Of a DNA stretch of 64,000 nucleotides, positions 25,136-37,621 are shown piece after piece. The position numbers were made by a program, and so were the translations under genes. Position 1 is the stretch's first letter. Each line of letters opens with the position of its first letter. The notes beneath the pieces are model-generated. The model saw only the letters and a program-made list of their open reading frames with translations, searched no databases and was not told the origin of the DNA. Source of the stretch: Cyathus striatus. Taxonomy: Eukaryota; Basidiomycota; Agaricomycetes; Agaricales; Nidulariaceae. Location: positions 5,642,001-5,706,000 of the forward strand of contig JAOVFP010000004.1 of assembly GCA_025738555.1 (NCBI GenBank), written 5' to 3'.

Positions 25136-25642
25136 AGCCAGTGGCTTTCATTTTGATTGATCCCTGTTGGTAAGCACCGAGGGTGCGCGATGTTTCACAC
25201 CGGGGATCAATTGATTTCAAAATACACTGTAATGGAATCAATAATTACTATGTAGAATTTTGAAATCAATCAATTGTAGTTAATAGATTGATCAATGAAC
25301 GAATGAAATCAATGGTAAATCAGTACTATATACTAGAAAGTGTGAAATCAATAGGAGAATGGAATCATTGTGGTAGCAAAATCAATGAAAAATGAAATCA
25401 ATTAGAAATAAAATAAATCATTGTAATGTTATGGTCCCCAACCGTGAGTGTAATGCATCAGCAGGGTTTTTAACTATGTAAGCATAGCCACCACTACATC
25501 CATAATCAGCTCTGTCAGTCGATGGCAGAGATAGTGATATATACCGTACCTTGATGATGTACATAAAGTAGGCCTAATAGAACAAAGCTGAGTACTGCAG
25601 TGATGGAAATGAAAGAGGGAAGGTGGACCTTGGTAGGCCTAT
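25136..25642. other. AT-rich non-coding stretch
   Basis: Repeated AATCAAT/ATTGATT words (25200-25430: TGAAATCAAT variants, some inverted) form loose direct and inverted repeats; no gene is visible. Confidence 0.4.
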
Positions 25643-27452
25643 ATCATCAGCAAATTCCCCAGGCACTAAATTAGTTTAATTAGCATAATAAGGGGTACCC
25701 CTTACCTAACTACGTCTAATCTTTGCTTATTCAGGGCTTATATCGACAAGGAATTGTTAATAAGTAAAGATAAGCTACTGCCTGCAACTAATTTGCAACT
25801 AATTTCAACTAATTGCTATTTATTTCAGTACGTGTAATATACTTATTTGATACTTATACCTATCTATTTCGAGCTGTTGGAATTGTAGTTGTAATCATTG
25901 CACTAGCATTTATACTTTACCTAACTTGTACCAAATTTGCATCATTATAATATCTCTACTTGTATGTGGCACACACATCGTAACACCCATAACATTTCAA
26001 CTACCTAACAAATAAAAAGTACTTTTAAAGCTATGATATCATATGAGTTTGCGATGCGCAACCAAGTCATGAATTAGTTGTGAAGCCACAAGTTGGATTA
26101 AGTATATTGTAACTTGATGCGGCAGCTGCCATTGAAGCTTAAACCGAACAGTTGACAGCCAATCAATTCAATTGTTTGTTTCAATTGGGATGCTGACTAA
26201 ATCGCCATGTGACTGTACCACGTCACAAACGTGTTGAATTCAGCTCTTTCAGCTTTGTTTAACTCTTCCCCCCTTCTTCTCTCTCATCCCTTCCTGTCTG
26301 CTATGAACACGTAACTTCCTTTGCTATCCCATCGGTCCTCCTTCCCCCTCAAGTCCTCTTCACACTCTTCTATGGTACTCTGTTCTGGGTGCTGGGACTC
26401 TGCACCAATGGCAACTTCGTACTACAAGATTTAAAGAAACTGGTGTGTACCTTGACTTGTGTTTCCTCAAGCCACCGGGTGACCTTGCCAGCAAACCCCT
26501 TTACTTATCGATCCCCTTACAGTTCTCTACCTATAAAGTTTGGCCTTCAAGCACTGTCGTCCTCTCTCACCGTTGTCCTCTCGTTGTGTCATCCTCTCTC
26601 GCCGTCGTCGTCTTTCGCTGTCATCCTCTTGTCATCGTCATTGTCTCTTGCTGTTGGCCCCTCTCATCGTCAGCCTGTCCTCTCACTGTCATCCTCTCTC
26701 GCCATCGTCCTCTCATCATCATCATCGTCTCTTGCTGTTGTCGCCTCTCGTCATCAGTTCGTCCTCTCGCTGTCATCCTCTCTAGCCATCGTCCTCTCTT
26801 GCTGTTGTCGTCTCTCGTCGTCAGTCTGTCTTCTCACTCTCTTGTCATCCTCTCTTACTGTCCTCTCTTGTCATTGTCCTCTCGTCGTTGTCATAATTAT
26901 CTATTGCTGTTGTTCTCACTTGTCATCAGTCATGTTCTCTCATCCTTGTGTTATCTTGATATTGTATTCTATTATCTTCTGCGCATATTAATGTTTGTCC
27001 CTTCACTCTTCTGCTGTTTCTCTTGGCTGCTTCAACTGGGTTTCTCCGTTATCCATAATACAGCTATCTGTTTGTATAGTTCAGTTATGGTTAATTAATG
27101 TGTAGTATGTATCTGCCTGTTATATATTTGTAGAATATATATATATGTTTAATGACAAATGCTTTATCACTATATTGTTGTTATACAATTTTCAAGCAAG
27201 TGGTACATTGTGGGCTATAATATGAGCTAATAGTGTGCAAAACTGAAACTAATTTGGATCTAAACTTACCTAGAATATCCTAATTATGACCTAATGTTGA
27301 CCTAATTTTTTGGAATAAGTAGGGGACCTCAACTAATTTGCCTAAAGTCCCTTATATTACTAATTTCAACTTAATTACCTTTAAATTGACTTATATTATC
27401 CTTAATTTTTTCTAATTTGACTAAATTTGTGATATGGGTATTTGCTGATGAT
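25643..27452. mobile_element. Possible non-autonomous element with short inverted ends
   Basis: ATCATCAGCAAATTCCCC at the left end and its near inverse (TTTGCTGATGAT) at 27441-27452 could be terminal repeats of an approximately 1.8-kb element. CTAATTT words lie just inside both ends. No target duplication was found, so the boundaries are tentative. The interior contains the CT-rich array. Confidence 0.35.
26545..26945. repeat. CT-rich tandem array (TCCTCTC / GTCGTC words)
   Basis: Imperfect repeats built on CCTCTCGC(C/T)GTCATCCTCTC and GTCATCGTC give strong strand asymmetry (pyrimidines on the plus strand). Two long plus-strand frames (26389-26991 and 26445-27098) read through it only because the repeat lacks stops; their Ser/Leu/Val-rich products are not credible proteins. 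Confidence 0.8.
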
Positions 27453-27925
27453 TGCCAGCAGCAGAACTAAAGAAAAAAATGGATTAGCATTGTGGGCTGT
27501 GATGCCCTCACAGGAACAGAAGGAGCAGGGAAGGTCGATGTGAGGGATGCAAGGGAGGAAGGAAGGGGGTCTGAATAACATGGCTTCAATGATGTTCTTG
27601 CAGCATCGTCATTGTCATAACGCCATACAGAGGGAGAAGTGAGGAGGGGCTGGATGACGTAGTGTCATTGTGATGCGAAAAAGGAGGGAGGAGAGGTCGT
27701 TGTTGGCAAGATGACATTGCATGTGAGAATGGCACAACAAGACAGCATGGCCATCTATGAAGTGTTGATGATGCTGTGGGTAGTGTAGGGGGCACAACCT
27801 CCAAAAGCACTTGCCAATCGCCTGGCACGGCGAGACCCTGGCGTGGGAAAGTGGCGAGACCTGGTGAGACTGGCGATGTGTTAGATAGATATTTGACTAC
27901 GGAATGTACAAATTATCTACTATTA
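27453..27925. other. Intergenic stretch next to the hAT gene
   Basis: Contains GGCACAACCTC at 27791-27801, the inverse of GAGGTTGTGCC at 30480-30490, with GGCGAGACC-type palindromic words just inside both sites. These could be the terminal repeats of the hAT element, but no 8-bp target duplication was found. Confidence 0.4.
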
Positions 27926-30284
27926 TTACATCCCCAATGAACTAAGTAATGAATTGGCATCCCAAGGCTCATCAGCCTCTGCCTGTGATCCTTGAGGGAG
28001 TAAATTTTGAATAGATGGGAGCTGTCCTTGATGAATGATATCAATAATAGAAGTATCATATACTTCTCCAACAGGAACTGCCGCACTGAAACCATCACCA
28101 CTCTCAGTGGTGAACCCAGACTGTTCTAATGCAGCATATTCAGTTGCCAGTTCACTCAATGCAAAACTTTCTGAGCCCTCAAAGTCTGTACCCTCGAAGC
28201 CAGTTTCCAGAGGAGTAGGAATCGAAAAAGAATCTGTCAAGGTATCAGCATGTTCTAAATCAATACCTTTCGAAGTAATGTGCATATGTGCATGACGGCG
28301 ACGTGGATCTTTTCCTGCAGCAATGGCAGCCTCGTGTAATTGACGGTTGTAGTGATTTCATAATGTTCCCAATGACTCCAGATGAGTGATAGTTAATCGC
28401 GATCTCTTTACACTTTGGACTCCACCCAAATTGGAGAAAAAGCGCTCGACCTCAGCTGCATGTGGAACAATTGACATCATCTTGATCGCAAAAGTTTGAG
28501 TTGGATGAAAACCAATGACGGATTTCCACCACACTATCGCATCTGCTTTCCCTCCTTTAAATGGTGGCTCCTCATTCGCATATGCTTGTATATCTTTCAA
28601 CAATTGCTCGGCATGTTTTCGTGACCAACCCCATTTCTCTGCAATGCCCAAAGCAATTCAAAATGCATCTTTAGTAGTCCGCGAGTGGACAGAAGAAATT
28701 ATAGCCAGTTTGCGACAGAGAGGATGGAGGAACAAAGCAAGCCAGTGAAGCTCAGTATTCATGGCATGGAAATAGTGCGTAACTGTCTCTTTTGCATGCT
28801 GAAGAAAGCCCTTATCTTCGAAATCAGATTCTGACAAGTTACAGATCTCTCGCTGTGCCCAAATAAGTTGTATCATGCAATCTGCCAGTGTGATATCCCT
28901 GGACTCGGTGTCTCCAATCAAATCAAGAAGTGGCTTGCAGATTCGAATAAACTCTTCATTTTGCTGCCATCGACCCACTTCTAAAACACTGGCAAGGACA
29001 TCACGTCTGATAGGTGAGAGTCCATTTACTGCACGCTGAGCTTCATCACGACTGCATAAAGTATACAGTATCTGTTTATGCTCTTGGATACTGAGGGCTT
29101 GAAGGATTACTGCATAAAAACGCGACTCTGTATTCTTTTTCAATCCACGTGTGACCCTATTCTCTTTTGCAAGTTGATCCAACTGACCTCCCCAATAGTG
29201 CGATGCATTGAAGAATGTTACTATCTTTGTATTCTTCGTGATCAGGTCCTTAATACTTGGAAAGCTTGCAACTTTCCCCATAATAGTGTTCACGCCATGA
29301 ATAAAGCATGGTAGTTGCTGTTATACATATAGGTCAGTATGGTTTCATTCATTTTTTAACATATTTACTCACGAGAATCCAAGAGTGGCTATTTGCCCAT
29401 TTGCGACGAAAAGCTTGCATGGTTGTTGGGTTATCTGTACAGACTGCAGTGATAGCACGAGAATTGACTTGCTTCTTAGTCAGTGCTTCATCGGCAACAA
29501 CAACAAGATTGTCTGCGGTTGCGCGTATGCCAGTAAGTTCTTTCAGTGCCAGGATAATAGGGTATTCCCCAACTTCTGATACAAGGCATCCATAAACACT
29601 CCGCTTCATGCTGTCTTCCCACCCATCCATCAAGTATGTCAAACTTTCTCTAGCTGCAAGCCTTTCAACATCTTCATTGTAAGCACGCGCTTCTTCAGCC
29701 AGGAGATATGTTGACATGAGAATGAAACGCGAAGCTGGGGAATAAGAAGGACGGATGTTTCCCACCCATTTCCGAAAGAAGTGGCTGTCAGCCTGATTAA
29801 AGGGGATGTTTCCATGTATAAACCACCTGTTCTCGCGGTTACTTCCACATTATTCCCCTCATTATCAATGTACTCACCTTAGAAGCCGGGTATTAGCACT
29901 GTCTTGCTCTCCCTTTGTAAGTGCCCTATCCACAAAGCTTCCCATTCCAGTTGTAATAATTGCCTTCCCAGCTGCAACCTTTTGCTTCTTCTTGGGATGA
30001 GCGGTAACCTCGGCATCATCCCCTGAGTCAGACACAGCTATATTTACCCCTCCACCACGCTCCATCAGAATCTTGTTTGCATCAGTCCGTACATCTTTTG
30101 GCACGTTGCGGCATTCATTCGGAGATGCAAAGTGCTTTGGACAGCGGCCATCTCGATGAATCAATAGCACTGAACAGTACTTGCACTCTACTGTCCAGCG
30201 TCTCGTTTTCTTGTTTTTCTCCTTCATAATGAAGTTTTCAGTTATGAATTTATCTTCTGGATGTCCGCCTTTAGTTCCACTCAT
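27926..30284 (-). pseudogene. hAT-family transposase (BED finger, DUF659, hAT C-terminus), two in-frame TGA codons
   Basis: Three exons: 30284-29878, 29826-29373 and 29317-27926, with 51- and 55-bp GT-AG introns that keep the frame. Exon 1 has a BED-type zinc finger (WTVECKYCSVLLIHRDGRCP-KHF). Exon 2 has IPFNQADSHFFRKWVGNIRP and a DUF659-like region with the catalytic-type AVCTDNPTTMQAF. Exon 3 begins CFIHGVNTIMGKVASFPSIK, then FFNASHYWGGQLDQL, and the dimerisation region AAEVERFFSNLGG with SRLTI. The tail is acidic and Ser-rich and ends LLSSLGM. The frame is closed only by TGA at 28660-28658 (DAF*IALG) and TGA at 28360-28358 (GTL*NHYN). The family usually has a basic residue at such sites, so CGA-to-TGA changes are likely. 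This enzyme would excise and insert the element; this copy would be truncated unless stops are bypassed. Confidence 0.9.
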
Positions 30285-30666
30285 GTTAGCGTAGTACGTA
30301 TTGAATTTGTGAGGCTGCGGAGGTATCTAACGGAACGGAGGGCAATGACAGCGGAATCACACCACTTATTATTTAATTACATAATCCTAGGTATCGCTGG
30401 GTCTCGCCAGTGTCTATTTCTGAGGAGGTATCGCCACCTGGCGATCGCCAGGTGGCAATACCTGGCGAGGCAAAACGGCGAGGTTGTGCCAACAACACTA
30501 GCTGTGGGGATGTGAGGTAGCATGTGAGGTTGAGATGGGCAGCTGACAAATGCATTGAGCTTTGTGACTGAATGTCGCATTGATGAGCCACAGGGTCTTG
30601 ATGGGGGGGATGTTGAGGTGGGGCCTTGGGACAGTGGGGAGCAGCGATGTGAGGACTGTTGTTCAT

Positions 30667-31469
30667 CTCCCCCACTATGACACCACATGACCTGTTCCAA
30701 ATTTGGAAATGTTTTCCTATGGTACTGCAGAGTGCAACTTTTCTTGTCTGTAAGAGCTATTTACTAAACAATGTAGCACCCAGGTTGACAGTGCACATAG
30801 GCTGAGTTTGTCATCTCATTCATCTGGACCCAAGGACATGGCTGCATCAGTGACTACCCAGAGCGAGACAGCTAGCAGGTGGAGTGGTGGTGGTTGGTTG
30901 GCTAGGGACTTGCCAATCAATTCAGCAATGTGTTCTGTCAATCTAAGTGTTAAGTTGGTTAAGGTGTGGCAGGTCTTGGGGACCTTATGTACTTGTTGCA
31001 TAATATCTCGTTCTTGGCACCGCATTTCACCAATTATGAGAGTGGTTGTATTCTGGAGACCTTTAATTTTTGCACAGTGGATTCTTTGGTTCTCTCTGTC
31101 ATGTTCATGGCTCGGGTTGCAGGCTTGGGGCCTGTATCTGCTGGTTGTGCATGTGGTTTCCTTGTCTGTGTGTATTGTAGGGCGGTGTTTTCCATGGCTA
31201 GGGACTCCAGGAGTGATTTTACACGGCGAATCTACCTCCTATAATTTTTATTCCACTCAGCTCTACATCCTGGCAATGAACTCATCACTTGTCTTACACC
31301 ACATATGTGTAATGTCATTTTACAATGAGCCCCTTACCAACGCATTCTGCACTATGAATCATGATACTATGCATGATACATCTTACAGACAAGAAAAGTT
31401 GTGCTCTGTAGTATCATAGGAAAACATTTCCGAATTTGGAAAGGGTCATGTGGTGTCATAGTGGGGGAG
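30667..31469. mobile_element. MITE-like element with about 87-bp inverted repeats
   Basis: The left arm 30667-30753 (CTCCCCCACTATGACACCAC ...) and the right arm 31383-31469 are inverted copies with about 10% difference. Similarity continues weakly outward (GACTGT...TTC), so the true ends may lie slightly beyond. The 630-bp interior has a plus-strand frame (30808-31419) without recognisable features. No target duplication was confirmed. Confidence 0.6.
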
Positions 31470-33073
31470 ACGAATGACAGTCATGACATGAGCAGGGCGA
31501 TGTGGCAGATCTAACTTGGTGTTGACAATGGTATGGAGGTTGTGTCAACATTGGGGTAGGACTTGAGGAGTGGAACATTGAGGTCATGGAGGTCGAAACT
31601 GGGAAGCCAAATGTAGGCTGTGCACCCTACATGGTGGCTATTTAGCTGTACGATGAGTGGCAGAGTGCCTATGAGAAATTCTAGGCCACTATCTTGAGCC
31701 TTTTGTGTAATATTTTTGAAGCCTTGAATGAGAATAGTGCCAAGAAAGAAACTAGAGAGACAGACAAGAGACAGGTAGAAACTGGATCAAAATGAAGGTT
31801 GGTGAATGCACAGGAGGGGACATGTGTACCTCCAGTGTAGCATTGACAAGGTAGCATCAATAATTGGCAGGACGGATATCAATCTTGTTGATGTCATATA
31901 CTGCAGGACAACTGATACTATGCATAGTATACAGCTTAGGCAGGATACTTTCTGTTTGGGCACATAGAAAATTCTGAGCATGCACAAAAGTGAGCATGAT
32001 TGAGCATGCCACGCTCAAGGTCAAATTTTCATGCTCAAGATATATTTAATAGTTGTAATGGGCCTATTTCTAAGTCAAACTAATTGTAAATCAAATGTAT
32101 ATACTGGTACTGTACTATTGTAGTCTTATTGCCACTGCAGGTAAAGTTTATAAGCAAGATAAATACTCAGAAGTAGAAGAATAAATATTAAATTTCATGC
32201 TCAAGGCAATATTATTCACACTCAAACTTGAATGTGCACACTCATTTTTTATGCTCAAGGTATGAGCATGCACACTCACATCACGCTCAAGATTTTATTT
32301 CATGCACAGGGTCCATACTTTCATGCACAGTGTCTGAATCTTCACACTCAAGGTCTGTCAACTCCAGCTCATGCTATGATCAATGTCCTTACTTCATGCT
32401 CATGGTGTGAGTATTCATTTTTATAAGATTAAATAATGTATTCATATTTGGATCTCACTTACATGTAGGCGGAGTAGTAAGTGCTAATAAGTACAATCGA
32501 AACAGCCACACTTCAATGTAGGTGTGAATACTAATACTTACATGTGAGTGTAGATATATCATATTCACTTCACACACACTCCCAAACTCATTTAAATTAA
32601 CAGTGAGCTATTATGAGCATGATTGTGATGGGTATATTTATTCATGCTCACACTTATTATAATATAAAGGATATGTAGTCATGTAGTACATATCATGCTC
32701 ATTAATAGAGTATGAGTGTGAATGTACATATAATATAATATATTTATTCTCACACAATCTATCCCATTCTGTTCGTTAGTATATAAGTTGATGGCCTATT
32801 TGATATACTCTTAGACACATGCTGTAGTACACCAAGCAATTAATATAAGTAAAGGTTTGATTTATGATAGCCCTTTTTAACTTTATTCACACTCACATAT
32901 AGAATATCCATGTTCAACATTTCCCGCTTACTGCCAAACTTGTTTCAATTGAGGCTATACCAGTGTTGTGCAGGTCGTCGACCCTTGTCTGGGGTCGAGT
33001 CGACGACCTTGCAGAAGGGCGAAGACCATTACATAATGGTCAAGGGTTTTTATCACGTGTAGGAAGACCTTTA

Positions 33074-33262
33074 TCCTGACACTCCTGTCTGGCGACTTTT
33101 TTGCCATTCGCAAAATTCATCCAAATTCGACCTCAATTATTTTAAATATTGACTGAACATTTTGGCTGTCGCAAAATGTTCAGTCAATATTTAAAATAAT
33201 TGAGGTCGAATTTGGATGAATTTTGCGAATGGCAAAAAAGTCGCCAGACAGGAGTGTCAGGA
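33074..33262. repeat. Perfect 90-bp-arm palindrome in the hAT left end
   Basis: 33074-33163 is the exact reverse complement of 33173-33262, with a 9-bp spacer (33164-33172, GGCTGTCGC). I compared the arms base by base and found no mismatch. A minus-strand frame (33389-33180) crosses the right arm and may be a remnant of another gene. Perfect arms in an otherwise decayed element imply recent origin or gene conversion. Confidence 0.95.
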
Positions 33263-33729
33263 AGCGACCTTCAGCATCGGCTAGATAGACTTGTGAGACT
33301 TTAATTCTAAACTCCGCAACCTTCAGGTTGACCATGCTGTCATCACGACTCACTACCGTCGCACTAAACTCGCTCATTCTATCCCTCAACTCTTCATGTA
33401 CATGGCTTGTTCCATTAAATATTTAGGCCGATATTTTCCCTATCTCGCTCAGTGAGGTTTTTTTGCTTGCTCTTCCTTTATTGTAACTGTTATAGCTAGT
33501 TATATAATATATTCAAAGAAGCATTGAGCTGTATCGAATTTTTCCGATTAGTATCCAGAGAATAAGTGCAGTCTGCAACAACTATCCGAAGTTTTGAAGT
33601 ACCTGGGGCCTTTCATTGAGTGCGAAATTGAGAACTGTACGTCTCAAAAGATATATAACTTGAAGACTTTTGACATGCTCTCATCTAATTGCTGCAAGCA
33701 CACAGATACTTCCCCCCATTTGTTTAAAT

Positions 33730-36700
33730 ATGGCTCCAGGACGAACATGCAGATGGTGGAGGTCCGAATTTGATGACCATCCACTTTGCCATGACTCAGA
33801 GCCCCCTCCTCGCGAGGCATATGTCAGGCCAGATGCACGTAATAGCAAGACTAGGTTATACTGTAAAGAGTGCCTTCAGGAAACTGCCTCGAGAGTATGT
33901 TCCCATGATTTCTTAACGTTTACTGCTAATTTTTTATAGTTTCTTCAACTAGATGAAATGTGAGAGGAGGCCAGACAAATTGAGCAAGCTCGAACCTTAC
34001 TGCAAATAAAGATATTCTGTACGTAGCCTTTATGGGAATTCTTGTACTTGACACTAACCATAGAAACAGTGTTCAATTTATCGAGTACCCTTCCATATGG
34101 CGAGGTTACCCTTGACGAAAATCCACCAAAACGAGGGTGGATTGAATCACGAACGCTGACTCTTCTTCATCACCTTCGTGATTGTAGATATGTCAATAAC
34201 TCGATAAAACAGCAAGCCATAGATGAACTCAAATTGCGACATGCAAAGCAAGTCAACGATGTCGAGCGTACACCTCGTGCACAGCGCACACACCACACTT
34301 TTCGATATGCAGAGCCGCCTCTCCTGCCAAACTTTGCGGCAATGCCTGATTGTTATGCACCAATTCCTTCAGGTGCTTATGCATTCCCTTCAAGCCAGCC
34401 AATATCGATTCCAATTTCACATTCTGGACCTATATTGCGATCTGGATCTGTATCACGTCCCCCTTCTCCAACGCCATCTAGTTACAGTACCACCAGCACA
34501 CGAAGCTCCTCTCGTGTATCGATCAGAAGCTATGGAGCTTCAGATGCTCATCAATATTCTTCAAATCTGGCTTGGAATGAGGAGTGCCAGCATTTATTTG
34601 AACGACACATAATTCGAATGACTGCTTCGTGTGGTTTTCCTCTCAGTTGGGTGGATAATCCACTTGTGCGAAATTTTTTTCAAGAGTTTATTCCACATGC
34701 AAAGAGCCCATCGTGAAAGGTTCTTTCACAGCGTCTTCTTCCTGCTGAACTTGATAATATTAGGTCTACTGCAAAGCGAGCCGCAGCTGGTAATGAAGGA
34801 ACTCTTCAGGGTGATGGCTGGACAGGAGAGAATAACCACCATTTCTTAGCATTCATGGTGACCGTTAATGAAAAGGTAAATGGATAATATAATGACTGTA
34901 AGCTAACTTTAATGATTTTATGTTAGTTGTACACCGTCGAGCTGCATGATACAACCACAGAGCGAAAAAATGCAGATAATCTCCGCCGAAAAATTGAAGA
35001 TACAATTCAAATACTAAAGGACGAGTGGAATGTTTCTATAGTTGCAGTAACAACAGACTCATCTGGAGATGGACAAAAAGCGCGAAAAGACTTGGGATTG
35101 TTACGTCCTGATTTAGTATTGCCACCATGCTATGCACATCAGGTAGCGTATTACCATTCCTTTTTAATTCAAAGTGTAGTTATGAGTAATATGAATCATT
35201 TTTAGATCAATCTCATCGTTGGTGACTATATGAAATGTAGTCAATCGCCATTCCTTCAGTATGCATCACAGGCCAATGAACTTATTTCATGGCTTCGTTC
35301 AAAGGTTGCACTTTTGGGCTTGATACGTGAGTGCTTTCAGAAAGCTGGACAGTGACCACTTTCAGTTATCCGCCCAGTGCCAACACGCTGGACTGCATAC
35401 TTTCTCGCCTACAGAAGGTTATTAGAGATTCGTGAAGCACCGCAAAGTGTTGTTTTAACTGATGGAATGTGGCCTGACTCTGAGAAGCAGGTTATTTCTG
35501 GTGATAGTCGTGCTCGTGCTAAAGCTACCAACATGGTTGAAGTTATAGATAACCCACTGTTCTGGCATTCAATTGCACGGTAAAATTCATATTTTATTTT
35601 TATCTCTTTAATTGACTTCTGATTATTTAGAATAAAAAATCACTTAGCACCGTTGGCAATTGCAGCTAATCTTACCCAAGGGACATTTTGCCGCCTTGAT
35701 GAGGTACTTTTAACATTTGGAAGCCTCGCAATGCATTTTTCATCTCTACCACTGGAGGATATTGAATTATCAACTGCTGTTCTTGCAAGTATTGAAAGGC
35801 GCTGGGCACAATCAGATCATGATGCCTTCATAGCCACGGTGATATTAAATCCATACATAAAACTTGATCCTTTTCAGAAAAACCGGCTTTTTACTCTAGG
35901 GCATATTGATGCATTAATGGAACGCCTCTGGAGGAGATTTTACAACACTGAAGCTCCGGAGGGACTCTATGAAGAGATACGAAGCTATTTGAATGGTACT
36001 GATGATTATCAGGACCTTCCTCACGTTTGCCAGAAACATAAAAGAAGGGCTAATAGTAATGTATATGCCCATTCATCTGTGCATATTATCTATTTTCTTA
36101 TCTCTGATATTTAGAATGTTTCACCTGATCCATTAGTGGCGTATGGGGATATTACATCCCAAGCTGAAGAGATTCCTCCATTAATTAGGATTGCACGGAG
36201 ATTGCTCTCGATCTGTCCTAACTCTGCATCATGCGAGAGACTGTTCAGCACATTTGGATTGATACTTACAAAACTTCGAACTCGACTTGGGACACAACAA
36301 TTACTTGACCTTGCAGAACTCAAAATGCACATTCGCGATGAGCTGCTACGTGATCGAAATGTGAAGGAGCGCAAGCGCGCTTTTGGTGCTCTCAAAGAAG
36401 GTGCTTCATCTAAAAGTAGCATGGACTCGTTCCCATCTGCAAATGATGTGACATCTTTTGATGTGCATCGAGATGCTGATAGTAATATCTCGGCAACGTC
36501 TCGTCCCATGACTAACTCACTGCATCATATAACCAATCGTCTTATAAGATTGGTTGATGAAGAGAGTGAATTGGATCCAATCGAGTCTGAACACACTAAC
36601 CTTAACATTTACAGCTATAATCTTCCTTTAACAGCTATATTTGACTTCACTTCGATACATTGGGTGAGAATGCAGCAGCGCAGTGCGGTTGGATCCTTGG

Positions 36701-36804
36701 AAGATGAATTGGAACTTTATGAGCTGCTTAATCTGGATGCCGATGGTGAAGTAGAATTAGAGCCAGACCTTGATGATATCGTTGAATCTTTAGTTACTGA
36801 ATGA
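33730..36804 (+). pseudogene. hAT-family transposase, seven exons, three in-frame TGA codons
   Basis: Exons as read: 33730-33894, 33940-34018, 34070-34875, 34927-35142, 35206-35579, 35631-36060 and 36115-36804, all with short GT-AG introns. Exon 1 encodes a Cys/His module (CRWW ... LCHD ... YCKEC), not a standard BED finger. Exon 3 has a Ser/Pro-rich linker and WVDNPLVRNFFQEFIP, then LQGDGWTGENNHHFLAFMVT. Exon 4 has VAVTTDSSGDGQKARKDLG and CYAHQ. Exons 5-6 have PVPTRWTAYFLAYRRLL and ATVILNPYIKLDPFQ. Exon 7 has the dimerisation region CPNSASCERLFSTFGLILTK-LRTRLG. Stops are TGA at 33961-33963, 34714-34716 and 35353-35355, in contexts (PS*KVLSQ, GQ*PLSVI) where CGA is a likely ancestor. Apart from these the gene looks intact, so it was mobile recently. 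Confidence 0.92.
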
Positions 36805-37621
36805 ATAGGCTTTGTTATAAATATTCATTTCTACAGTACTACTATATAGCTACATTTAAAGGCTCTATGTGTTACCCAGCACGTACCATATTTATTATTT
36901 GCAGTAGTACTCAATGTTCACAAGCTCAGAGCTGTCTCGCTAAAATTCGCGTATCATATGTGCTGAGTGGTGCCGATATATGTACTAAATAAAGAAAGGT
37001 CATGGTCGACAGGTCGGGAAAAAGTCGCCGTCCAAGACTTTATTCAAAGCCTACGACCTTATTCGGTTGGTCGACGACCCGCACAACACTGGGCTATACA
37101 TAAATATGCATGAGTGAGAATAGTCCTATCATGCTCATGCTCAAACTCAAGTAAATTGAGTGTGAGCATGAATATAACACTCATGTGCAAGTTATACTAG
37201 GTGAGCAGCAGTGGATATACATGTGCATGATAGATACTCCTATCATGCTTGTGCTCAAACTCAAGTAAATTGGGTGTGAGTGTGAATATAGCACTCATGC
37301 ACAATTTATGGTAAATATGCGTGAGCATGAAAAGAAATACCTATCACGCTCATGCTTAAACTGGGTTGGCTTGGGTGAGAACTGGCATTAGTATGATATT
37401 TAATACTTTTTAGAATAGATCATAAGGATATGCTATAGTATATCTTTTGGATAATAGTAGTTTCTCAATCACTTATGTATTGCTTCATGCTTACTTAAAT
37501 ATTATTCACGCTCAGGATCGAATTTCCACGTGCAGACCCTGAGCACTGAGCATGCACGCTCAACTCACGCTCAACTCACGCTTTGTGCATGCCCAGAATT
37601 TTCTTGCTGCCCTTTCTGTTT

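Larger units (their letters stand above)
32961..37091 (+). mobile_element. 4.1-kb hAT transposon
   Basis: The terminal inverted repeats CAGTGTTGTGCAGGTCGTCG (left) and CAGTGTTGTGCGGGTCGTCG (right, inverse) bound the element. A perfect 8-bp duplication, GGCTATAC, lies at 32953-32960 and 37092-37099. It encodes the seven-exon transposase at 33730-36804. A 180-bp perfect hairpin sits in its left subterminal region (33074-33262). It is inserted in the middle of the MULE-like element. Confidence 0.93.
31958..37612. mobile_element. MULE-like inverted-repeat element, split by a nested hAT
   Basis: The left end GGGCACATAGAAAATTCTGA and the right end (inverse GGGCAGCAAGAAAATTCTGG, 37593-37612) are diverged inverted repeats. 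A perfect 9-bp duplication, TTTCTGTTT, lies at 31949-31957 and 37613-37621. Inside, words of the GAGCATGAATAT / TCACGCTCA type form a degenerate short-period array. Removing the nested hAT (4,131 bp plus one 8-bp duplication) leaves an element of about 1.5 kb without coding capacity. A related end is at 46319. The 9-bp duplication suggests the Mutator superfamily. Confidence 0.8.

Noticed and set aside
26389..27098. Two long plus-strand frames of 200 and 217 codons
   Set aside because: They arise from the stop-poor CT-rich array; composition is almost only Ser, Leu, Val, Pro and the frames overlap each other.
27791..30490. Exact ends of the first hAT element
   Set aside because: GGCACAACCTC is inverted at both sites, but no 8-bp target duplication was found, so I did not assign boundaries.
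30808..31419. 203-codon plus-strand frame
   Set aside because: It lies inside the inverted-repeat element, is rich in Trp/Cys/Val without domain features, and has no splice or homology support.
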